Shown piece by piece: positions 1 to 6,629 of a stretch of 64,000 nt of DNA. The DNA lies in contig DASYKS010000014.1 of the NCBI GenBank assembly GCA_035995205.1, positions 62,001-126,000 on the forward strand. The letters are read 5' to 3'. This stretch comes from DASYKS01 sp035995205. Lineage in GTDB: Bacteria; Acidobacteriota; Thermoanaerobaculia; Multivoradales; UBA5704. The notes below the pieces were generated by a model. That model saw nothing but the letters and a program-made list of their open reading frames with translations. It did not search any database and was not told the DNA's origin. Numbering within the stretch: position 1 is the stretch's first letter; the number at the start of each line of letters is the position of its first letter. Made by a program: the position numbers and the translations under genes.

Positions 1-22
1 GGGCGGCCTTGCGTGGCCGCCC
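1..22. other. Hairpin at window edge
   Basis: Positions 1-8 (GGGCGGCC) and 15-22 (GGCCGCCC) form a perfect 8-bp stem around a 6-nt loop. It lies about 38 bases before argD. It may be the 3' end of a terminator for an upstream gene, or part of a longer repeat cut by the window edge. No U-tract follows on the + strand. Confidence 0.4.
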
Positions 23-60
23 TCGGAGCGGGAGAAACGGTGAGAGCAAAGGGGAGAGAA

Positions 61-1281
61 ATGGCGGAGGTTTTGGCGGCACCGACGGAGATCGTTTCCT
101 CGGTCAATGCCGCGGCGGAAGAAGCCCGCTGGTTGCTGCCGGTCTACGCCCAGCTGCCGATCGAGCCGGTGCGCGGGGCGGGGGTTGTGCTGTGGACGCG
201 CGACGGCCACGAGCTGCTCGATTTCTACGGTGGCCATGCGGTGGCTCTCCTCGGCTACGGCCATCCCCGGCTGCTCGAAGCGCTTGCCGCCCAAGCCGAG
301 ACGATGTTCTTCCAGAGCAATCTGGTGCCGCTCGAAATCCGCGCCCGCGCGGCGCACGCCCTGGTCTCGTTTGCCCCCGCGGGATTGACCCGGGCGTTCC
401 TGGTCAACAGCGGCGCCGAGGCGAACGAGAACGCGTTGCGCCTCGCGATCCGCCAGACCGGCCGCGGCCGGGTGGTCGCCCTGGAAGGGAGCTTCCACGG
501 CCGCACCGCGGCGGCGGCGGCGGTCACTTGGGGCTCGGAGAAATGGGCCGGTTTCCCGTCGAACCCGTTCGAGGTCGAATTCGTTCCTGTAGGTGATCTC
601 GACGCGCTCGAACGCGCGCTCACGCCACGCGGCGAGGTGGACTCCGGCGTCGCGGCGTTGATCCTCGAACCGGTGCAGGGGATGGCCGGCGCGGTCGATC
701 TCGGCGCGGCCTATCTCGCCGCGGCGCGCGAGTTAACCCAAAAGGAAGGCGCGATCTTGATCTTCGACGAGGTCCAATGCGGCATGGGACGCACCGGGCA
801 GCCGTTCGCGGCGCAGCTTCATGGCGTGACGCCCGATCTACTGACCACCGCGAAGGGCCTGGCGGGAGGCTTTCCGGCTGCCGCCGTGCTCGCTTCGGAT
901 GCGGCGGCTGCGGGCTTGAAGAAAGGCGATCTCGGCACCACGTTCGGCGGCGGGCCGCTCGCCTGCGCTTTGATCGAGGCGACGATCGCCGCAATCGTTG
1001 AGGAGGATCTGCTCGCCCGGGTGCGCCGACTCTCCGCGCGGCTCCAGGCCGAATGCGTGGGGGGAGTGGTCACCGGAGTGCAGGGAGCGGGCTTCCTTCT
1101 TGGCCTGCGCTGCGCCCGGCCGGCGAAAGAGGTTCAGGCCGACTTGCTCGATCGCGGCCTTCTCACAGGCACCAGCGCCGACCCGCGGGTGCTGCGCCTG
1201 CTGCCGCCGCTGGTGCTCGAAGACGCCCACGTGGATGCGCTGGTCGCGGCGCTCCGAGAGTTGCCGGAGGGGTCCGCATGA
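61..1281 (+). CDS. argD: Acetylornithine (acyl-ornithine) aminotransferase
   Basis: A PLP-dependent class III aminotransferase of 406 residues, the usual ArgD length. It converts N-acyl-glutamate semialdehyde to N-acyl-ornithine in the cytoplasm. Visible signatures are the cofactor aspartate in IFDEVQCGMGRTG, the probable PLP-binding lysine in TTAKGLAGGFP (about residue 265) and the SFHGRT segment. The ATG at 61 is preferred over an in-frame GTG at 13 because AAGGGGAG lies just upstream of it. The stop overlaps the next start (ATGA), and the next four genes are also arginine genes, which favours ArgD over another class III aminotransferase. Substrate acylation (acetyl or succinyl) is not settled by this gene. 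Confidence 0.93.
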   Translation: MAEVLAAPTEIVSSVNAAAEEARWLLPVYAQLPIEPVRGAGVVLWTRDGHELLDFYGGHAVALLGYGHPRLLEALAAQAETMFFQSNLVPLEIRARAAHALVSFAPAGLTRAFLVNSGAEANENALRLAIRQTGRGRVVALEGSFHGRTAAAAAVTWGSEKWAGFPSNPFEVEFVPVGDLDALERALTPRGEVDSGVAALILEPVQGMAGAVDLGAAYLAAARELTQKEGAILIFDEVQCGMGRTGQPFAAQLHGVTPDLLTTAKGLAGGFPAAAVLASDAAAAGLKKGDLGTTFGGGPLACALIEATIAAIVEEDLLARVRRLSARLQAECVGGVVTGVQGAGFLLGLRCARPAKEVQADLLDRGLLTGTSADPRVLRLLPPLVLEDAHVDALVAALRELPEGSA

Positions 1282-2330
1282 AGCGCTTCGTCTCGCTCAG
1301 CGAGCACTCGCGCGAGGAGATCGGCGATCTGGTGGCGCTCGCCGGTTGGTTGGAGAAGCATCCCGACCCGGCGGCGCTCGCGCGCACTTTGCCGGGCAAG
1401 GTTCTCGGGCTGCTGTTCTTCAACCCGTCGCTCCGGACGCTGTCGAGCTTCCAGGCTGGCATGGCGCGGCTCGGCGGCTCGTGCTTCGTGATCTCGCCCG
1501 GCCAGGGGAGCTGGCAGTTGGAGACCCGCTCCGGGGTCATGATGGACGGCTCGGCGGCCGAGCACGTGCGCGAGGCGATCCCGGTGCTCGCCGGTTATGC
1601 CCACGCGCTCGGCATTCGGTCGTTCGCGGGCGGCACGGATCTCGAAGCCGACCTTTCCGACGCGACGTTTGCCGCGATGGCGGCGACGCTCGACGCGTCG
1701 TATCCCGTGCCTCTGATCAACCTGGAGTCCGCGATCGACCACCCGTGCCAGGCGCTCGGCGATTGGAAGACGCTCGACGACCTGGGGATTCCGGCGGGGG
1801 GCAAGCTCGTGCTCTCCTGGGCGCGGCATCCGAAGGCGTTGCCGCTCGCGGTGCCCGCCACCGTGGTGCAGATGGCCGCGGCGCGCGGCATGGACGTGAC
1901 CGTCCTTCGCCCCGAAGAGTACGCGCTGCCCGAGCCGCTGATGGCGCGCGCCCGCGCCGCCGCCGCGCTTTCGGGAGGACGTATCAACGAGACCGCGGAT
2001 CGCGAGGCAGGCTTGGAAGGGGCGCACGTGATCTACGCCAAGTCATGGGCCTCCGCCAAGCACTACGGGGACGCCGAGATGGAGACCGAGCTGCGCGCGC
2101 GTTACGCCGATTGGACAGTGGACGAAACGTGGTTCCGCCACGCGGCGCCGGGCGCCCGGTTTTTCCACTGCCTGCCGGTGCGCCGCAACGTCGTGGTCGC
2201 CGACGAGGTGCTGGACGGACCGCGGAGCGCCGTCCTGCCCCAGGCCCACAACCGGATGTGGGCGCAGATGGCGGTGCTGCATCGAATGTTGGCTGGCAGC
2301 GATTTTTCGTCAGGAAGGGGAGCGCCATGA
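1278..2330 (+). CDS. argF': N-acyl-ornithine carbamoyltransferase (AOTCase/SOTCase type)
   Basis: A 350-residue transcarbamylase that makes N-acyl-citrulline from carbamoyl phosphate and an acylated ornithine. The carbamoyl-phosphate motif is FNPSLRT (residues 48-54), and HPCQ and HCLPVRRN follow later. It resembles the acetyl-/succinyl-ornithine branch (MDG...EH loop, YAKSW, HCLPVRRN) rather than ordinary ArgF. As I recall the family, the residue before EH in that loop is Glu in the Xanthomonas acetyl enzyme and Pro90 in the Bacteroides succinyl enzyme; here it is Ala94 (MDGSAAEH). The substrate therefore cannot be read off directly. Start and stop overlap both neighbours by ATGA, so translation is probably coupled. 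Confidence 0.88.
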   Translation: MKRFVSLSEHSREEIGDLVALAGWLEKHPDPAALARTLPGKVLGLLFFNPSLRTLSSFQAGMARLGGSCFVISPGQGSWQLETRSGVMMDGSAAEHVREAIPVLAGYAHALGIRSFAGGTDLEADLSDATFAAMAATLDASYPVPLINLESAIDHPCQALGDWKTLDDLGIPAGGKLVLSWARHPKALPLAVPATVVQMAAARGMDVTVLRPEEYALPEPLMARARAAAALSGGRINETADREAGLEGAHVIYAKSWASAKHYGDAEMETELRARYADWTVDETWFRHAAPGARFFHCLPVRRNVVVADEVLDGPRSAVLPQAHNRMWAQMAVLHRMLAGSDFSSGRGAP

Positions 2331-3253
2331 ATCACCACCACGATTCGAACGTCGAGGTCGCGGGCTTGAAGCTCGCGATTCCTTATATCCGCCTCTACCA
2401 GGGCAAGACTTTCGTGATCAAAGCGGGCGGCGGCGCGTTCGCCGACGAGCGGACCGCGATCGCGCTGCTCGAACAGGTGGAGATCCTCCACCGGCTCGGC
2501 GTGCGGGTGGTCCTGGTCCACGGCGGCGGGCCGCAGGCTTCGGCGCTCGCCGCGACGCTGGGGGCGACGGTCGAGTTCAAGGCCGGTCGCCGGGTGACCG
2601 ATCCGATCTCTCTCGATGCCGCGACTCTCGTGCTCAACGGCGCGGTCAACACGCAGATTCTCGCCCTTTGCCGCCGGGTGGGCGTTCCCGCCGTCGGCCT
2701 TTCGGGAGTGGACGCGGGGCTGATCGTCGCGCGCCGCCGTCCGCCGGTCGAGGTGGACGGCGAGACCGTCGATTACGGCCTGGTGGGCGACATCGTGCGC
2801 GTCGATCCGAAAGTGGTCGTGGCGCAGCTCGATGCGGGATTGGTGCCGGTCGTGAGCCCGATCTCGGCCGACGAGGCGGGCGGCCTGTTGAACGTGAACG
2901 CCGACACCGTAGCCGCCCGGCTTGCGGTCGCCCTTTCGGCCGAGAAGCTGATCGTGCTCACGGGGGCGGCCGGCATCCTCGAACGCGAGGAGGACGCGGG
3001 CTCGCGGATCTCCTACACCGACCTCGCGGGGCTCGCGGAGCTGAACCGCAAAGGTGCGCTCGGCGCCGGCATGCGGCCGAAGGCGGCGGCGATCGAGCAG
3101 GCGCTGGTCCAAGGGGTGCGCCGGGTCCACGTCATCTCGCAGACCGCGCCGGACGCGCTGCTGCGCGAGGTGTTCACCAACGAGGGGAGCGGCACGCTGG
3201 TGGTCGCCGACATCCACGCCCTCTCCCCGGCCGAGCTCGCGGCGGCGGGTTGA
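2327..3253 (+). CDS. argB: Acetylglutamate kinase
   Basis: A 308-residue amino-acid kinase that phosphorylates N-acetyl (or N-acyl) glutamate, the second step of arginine synthesis. The N-terminal FVIKAGGGAF segment and the VLVHGGGPQ loop are the phosphate-binding motifs. GRRVTD, NVNADTVA and the late KGALGAGMRPKAAA segment match ArgB. There is no long N-terminal helix of the kind linked to arginine inhibition; the protein starts with a short His/Asp-rich stretch (MNHHHDSN). A Shine-Dalgarno-like AGGAAGGGG precedes the ATG, which overlaps the argF' stop. Confidence 0.94.
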   Translation: MNHHHDSNVEVAGLKLAIPYIRLYQGKTFVIKAGGGAFADERTAIALLEQVEILHRLGVRVVLVHGGGPQASALAATLGATVEFKAGRRVTDPISLDAATLVLNGAVNTQILALCRRVGVPAVGLSGVDAGLIVARRRPPVEVDGETVDYGLVGDIVRVDPKVVVAQLDAGLVPVVSPISADEAGGLLNVNADTVAARLAVALSAEKLIVLTGAAGILEREEDAGSRISYTDLAGLAELNRKGALGAGMRPKAAAIEQALVQGVRRVHVISQTAPDALLREVFTNEGSGTLVVADIHALSPAELAAAG

Positions 3254-3261
3254 GCGGAAAC

Positions 3262-4350
3262 GTGAACGCGCTCCCCACACCGCACGAGATCCTCGCGCTC
3301 CACCGGCTCGCGGTCTCGACCCCTTCGGTCTCCGGCAATGAGGGGCTGCTTGCCGAGCGCATGGACGACTGGCTCGCGGCGCGTGGCGCCAAGGTCGAGC
3401 GCTTCGGCAACACGCTGCTTGCGATCCATGAGGCCGAGAGCCCGGACGCGCCGATGGCGCCGATTATTCTGCTCGACACCCATCTCGACACCGTGCCGCC
3501 CGCTCCCGGTTGGTCGCGCGATCCGTATGCCGCGACGGTCGAGGAGGGACGCGTCTACGGTCTCGGTTCGAACGACGCGAAGGCTTCGGTCGCCGCGATG
3601 TCGGCGGCCTTCATCGCCTGCCTCGACCGGCCGCTTCCCTTCGCGCTCGCGCTCGCGCTGGTCGAGCAGGAGGAGACGAAGGGGCTGGGAACCGAGCGCG
3701 TGCTCGGCGTGCTCGAAGAGCGCGGCCGGCACCTCGCGGGGGCGATCGTCGGCGAGCCGACGGGGCTCGACGTGGCGACGGCCCAAAAAGGGCTGATGGT
3801 GTTGGAGCTGGTCGCCCGCGGCGACGCCTGCCACGCGGCCCACGCCTGCTCGCTCGGCGCTCGAAACGCCGCGCGCGAGCTGGCGCGCGACCTGCTGGCG
3901 CTCGAGGCGCTCGAATTTCCGCACGATTCGGCGCTCGGGTCGGTGACGGTCGAGCCAACGCAGCTGCGCGCCGGAACCGCCAGGAACGTCCTCCCCGCCG
4001 AGGCGACCGCGCTGCTCGATGTGCGGACCACGCCCGCGATCTCGCCGGAGGAGATCGCCCTCGCGATCGGCGGCGCGGTCGGCGCGGAAGTGCGGGTGCT
4101 CTCCAATCGCCTCCGGCCGCGCGCGACGCCGGAAGACTCGCCGCTGCTGTCCGCCGCCCTCGCGGTCCGCCCGGTCGTCCGGTTATACGGGTCGCCCACG
4201 CTCTCGGACTGGGCGCTGATCGACGCCCCGGCGATCAAATGCGGCCCCGGCCGCTCGGAGCGCTCTCACCGCGCGGACGAATACGTCGAAGAGAGCGAAG
4301 TGCTCGCGGGGGCGAGGTTCTATCTCTCACTGATCGAGGCGCTCGCGTGA
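3262..4350 (+). CDS. M20-family N-acyl-citrulline/ornithine deacylase
   Basis: An M20 metallopeptidase-fold hydrolase of about 362 residues. Metal and catalytic signatures are LLDTHLDTVPP (H-x-D), GLGSNDAKAS (bridging Asp), VEQEETKG (catalytic and metal Glu), VGEPT, and a C-terminal CGPGRSERSHRADEYV. In argF'-containing pathways an M20 enzyme removes the acyl group from acyl-citrulline before ArgG, and that is the likely role here, between argB and argH. ArgE and LysK cannot be separated by eye. The start is uncertain: GTG at 3262 follows GAGCGG, while TTG at 3250 would overlap the argB stop (TTGA). Confidence 0.82.
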   Translation: MNALPTPHEILALHRLAVSTPSVSGNEGLLAERMDDWLAARGAKVERFGNTLLAIHEAESPDAPMAPIILLDTHLDTVPPAPGWSRDPYAATVEEGRVYGLGSNDAKASVAAMSAAFIACLDRPLPFALALALVEQEETKGLGTERVLGVLEERGRHLAGAIVGEPTGLDVATAQKGLMVLELVARGDACHAAHACSLGARNAARELARDLLALEALEFPHDSALGSVTVEPTQLRAGTARNVLPAEATALLDVRTTPAISPEEIALAIGGAVGAEVRVLSNRLRPRATPEDSPLLSAALAVRPVVRLYGSPTLSDWALIDAPAIKCGPGRSERSHRADEYVEESEVLAGARFYLSLIEALA

Positions 4351-4354
4351 GCTG

Positions 4355-4457
4355 TTCCTGGGCGCGCCAGGCTCCAGCCTGGCGTTTTTCGCCGCAAGGA
4401 AGAGTTTCGGTGAGCCGAACCCAAAAACGCCAGGCTGGAGCCTGGCGCGCCCAGGAA
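4355..4457. repeat. 103-bp element with perfect 35-bp inverted repeats
   Basis: Left arm 4355-4389 and right arm 4423-4457 are exact reverse complements over 35 bases around a 33-base centre. Each arm is itself nearly palindromic (CGCCAGGCT, two bases, AGCCTGGCG). The layout resembles REP/MITE-like elements. It sits between the deacylase stop and argH, and its right edge (CCAGGAA) supplies part of the argH ribosome-binding site. Confidence 0.9.
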
Positions 4458-4465
4458 GAAGCTCT

Positions 4466-5659
4466 ATGACCCGGCTTTGGGACAAGGGAGTGACGCTAGA
4501 CCAGCGCGTGCTCCACTACACGGCAGGGGAGGACCACGCGCTCGACGAGCGGCTGGTCGCCTACGACATCCGCGCCTCGATCGCGCACGCCGAGATGCTT
4601 GCCGAGCAGAAGCTGCTCGCGGAGGACGATCTCGTCGCGATCCGCGGCGGGCTCAGAGCGCTGGGTGCCGAGCACGCCGCGGGGGCGTGGAAGATCGAGC
4701 TGGCGGACGAGGATTGCCATACCGCGCTCGAACGGCGGCTCACCGAGCGGATCGGACCGGCGGGAGCGCGCATCCACCTCGGCCGGTCGCGCAACGACCA
4801 GGTGCTCGCCGCCCTCCGCCTCTACCTGCGCGAAGCGGTGGCGGAACTCGCGGAAGGCGCCCGGGCGGTCGGCTCCATGCTCGACGATCTCGCCGCGCGC
4901 CACTCGCAAGTGCCGCTCCCCGGCTACACCCACATGCAGCCCGCGATGCCGAGCACGGTGGTCCTCTGGGCCGGCGGCTTCGCGAGCGAGCTGCGGGACG
5001 ACGCGGATGGATTCGAAGCGACGCTAAGGCGGATCGAGAAAAACCCGCTCGGATCGGCCGCCGGCTACGGCGTGCCCGCGATTCTGCCGATCGACCGCGA
5101 AGCGACCCGCGTGAAACTCGGCTTCCGCGAGATCCACCAGCCCGCCACCGCGGTCCAGCTGTCGCGCGGCAAGGCCGAGGCGCAGGTGCTGTTCGAAATC
5201 GCCCTGCTGCTCCAGGATTGCGGCCGGCTCGCCGCCGATCTCGTCCTCTTCTCGATGAAGGAGCTGGGCTTCGTGAGCTTGCCGTCCGAGATGACGACCG
5301 GCTCCTCGATCATGCCGCAGAAGCGCAACCCGGACGTCTTCGAGCTGATCCGCGCCCGCACCGCCGCCGGGCATGCGGGCCTGCTCGAAGCGCTCGCGAT
5401 CCCGGCCAAACTCCCTTCCGGCTACCACCGCGATCTCCAGCTGCTCAAAGGCCCGCTTTTCCGCGGTATCGATCTCGCGCTGGAAACCACCGCGATTCTC
5501 GTCCACGCTCTGCCCGGTGTCCGCTTCCACCCGGAGAAGATCCGTCTCGACCCCGAGCTGTCCGCGGCGGAAAACGCCTACCGGCTGGTGATGGAGGAAG
5601 GGATTCCGTTCCGCGAGGCGTACCGGCGGGTGGCGGAGCGGCTGGCGAGCCCGCGATAA
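4466..5659 (+). CDS. argH: Argininosuccinate lyase
   Basis: A fumarase/aspartase-superfamily enzyme that splits argininosuccinate into arginine and fumarate. Visible motifs are HLGRSRNDQV, PGYTHMQPAMP (catalytic His) and the signature TGSSIMPQKRNPD with the catalytic Ser. At 397 residues it is roughly 60 shorter than the common 460-residue ArgH, but the C-terminal AENAYRLVMEEGIPFREAYR segment is present, so the shortening is dispersed and not a truncation. An AGGAAGAAG ribosome-binding site precedes the ATG and overlaps the edge of the inverted-repeat element. Last gene of the arginine cluster seen here; argC, argG and argJ/argA are not in the window. Confidence 0.93.
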   Translation: MTRLWDKGVTLDQRVLHYTAGEDHALDERLVAYDIRASIAHAEMLAEQKLLAEDDLVAIRGGLRALGAEHAAGAWKIELADEDCHTALERRLTERIGPAGARIHLGRSRNDQVLAALRLYLREAVAELAEGARAVGSMLDDLAARHSQVPLPGYTHMQPAMPSTVVLWAGGFASELRDDADGFEATLRRIEKNPLGSAAGYGVPAILPIDREATRVKLGFREIHQPATAVQLSRGKAEAQVLFEIALLLQDCGRLAADLVLFSMKELGFVSLPSEMTTGSSIMPQKRNPDVFELIRARTAAGHAGLLEALAIPAKLPSGYHRDLQLLKGPLFRGIDLALETTAILVHALPGVRFHPEKIRLDPELSAAENAYRLVMEEGIPFREAYRRVAERLASPR

Positions 5660-5684
5660 CGGGTGGAGGGGCATGGAGGGCTCG

Positions 5685-5713
5685 TTGACAGCAGGTTCGG
5701 CTTGCCGGATACT
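5685..5713 (+). promoter_or_regulatory. Sigma70-type promoter for the 5.8-kb two-gene unit
   Basis: A consensus TTGACA (5685-5690), a 17-base spacer and GATACT (5708-5713) lie just after argH and about 65 bases before the TTG start at 5778. The two following genes are therefore probably transcribed separately from the arginine operon. Confidence 0.7.
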
Positions 5714-5777
5714 ATTGATGGCTTGCTCAAAATCTATCGGTTGTAGCGTCAACCCGACACTGAGTTCGAGGTGAAGC

Positions 5778-6116
5778 TTGCCTTTGTACGGCACTCTGAT
5801 GGTGGAAAATCGCGAGGATCTCGAGCGCCGATTGGTCACGGAGATTCTGAGGAGCGTACATTCCGATTCGATGAGGATCGCGGACAGCGCTCAACGCGAC
5901 CTACATTTCCTCATACGCGAGCGCATCGATTCGCTGCTGGCCTCCGGGAAAAAAGTCGACGCCGCTTCGATTCGCGCCAGCATCCAGGAGTTCAGTGAGC
6001 GAATTCGGCAATCGGCTTCAGAGATTGGCGAGGCCGACAGGCGACTCGTTCTGCGTAAGAGTTTCATCGGCCGAGTCATCAAGTTTTTCGAGAGAACCTG
6101 GCCGTTCGGAGAATAG
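5778..6116 (+). CDS. Hypothetical small soluble protein
   Basis: I do not recognise this 112-residue protein. It is charged and predicted mostly helical (residues 10-95 read as alternating acidic and basic helix, possibly coiled coil), with a basic, aromatic C-terminus (KFFERTWPFGE) that could touch a membrane. The TTG at 5778 is chosen because GAGGTGA lies 5 bases upstream; an ATG at 5799 is the alternative. It is followed after 4 bases by a membrane-protein gene, so the two probably work together. Confidence 0.6.
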   Translation: MPLYGTLMVENREDLERRLVTEILRSVHSDSMRIADSAQRDLHFLIRERIDSLLASGKKVDAASIRASIQEFSERIRQSASEIGEADRRLVLRKSFIGRVIKFFERTWPFGE

Positions 6117-6120
6117 TGCG

Positions 6121-6480
6121 ATGGAGCCGAATCGACGCATCGAGCTGGCGTTCGAAAATGCTCGCGATACGAGCAAGCAACTCATGACTCTCGCGAGCGG
6201 GGTTCTCGGCTTTACGATCACCTTTTCCAAAGATTACCTGGGCAGCGCCGGAAGAGGCGCCAGAGGCTTGGCGATCGTCGCCTGGATTCTCTTCCTGATT
6301 TCTATCGGCTTCGGTCAACTCTGCTTGATGGGTTTGACCGGGGTGCTCGGTTCGAAAAAAGACGCCGCAAAACCGCCGAGCGTCTACCACAGGAGCATCA
6401 AGGTGCCCGCCGTGGTCCAAGTCCTCGCGTTTCTCGTGGGGATGATCCTGGTTGTGGTCTTCGCGGTGGTTTCGATCTGA
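6121..6480 (+). CDS. Hypothetical membrane protein, three TM segments
   Basis: 119 residues with a charged N-terminal segment (RRIELAFENARDTSKQ) and hydrophobic stretches near residues 20-35, 50-75 and 97-119. The pattern of a short cytosolic helix leading into a QLMTLASGVLGFTITF membrane segment recurs in uncharacterised bacterial membrane proteins, but I cannot name a family. It begins 4 bases after the preceding stop, with GGAG as ribosome-binding site, so it is co-transcribed with the soluble partner. Function unknown. Confidence 0.65.
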   Translation: MEPNRRIELAFENARDTSKQLMTLASGVLGFTITFSKDYLGSAGRGARGLAIVAWILFLISIGFGQLCLMGLTGVLGSKKDAAKPPSVYHRSIKVPAVVQVLAFLVGMILVVVFAVVSI

Positions 6481-6629
6481 CAGCCGCTTTCCTCTGATAC
6501 GACGCAACGACCGGAACGGAGCCCCTGGGCTCTGCGGTCGTAGCATGGTGGGGCGAGAGCGGTATGATTCCGGAAAGTTGACTCGCGTGGGCCGTAACGC
6601 GCTCACACCCTTCCGGCGGAGGTGTGTCC

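Noticed and set aside
1134..2027. Long antisense frames opposite the arginine genes
   Set aside because: Arg/Ala-rich translations with no family pattern; typical of third-position GC bias.
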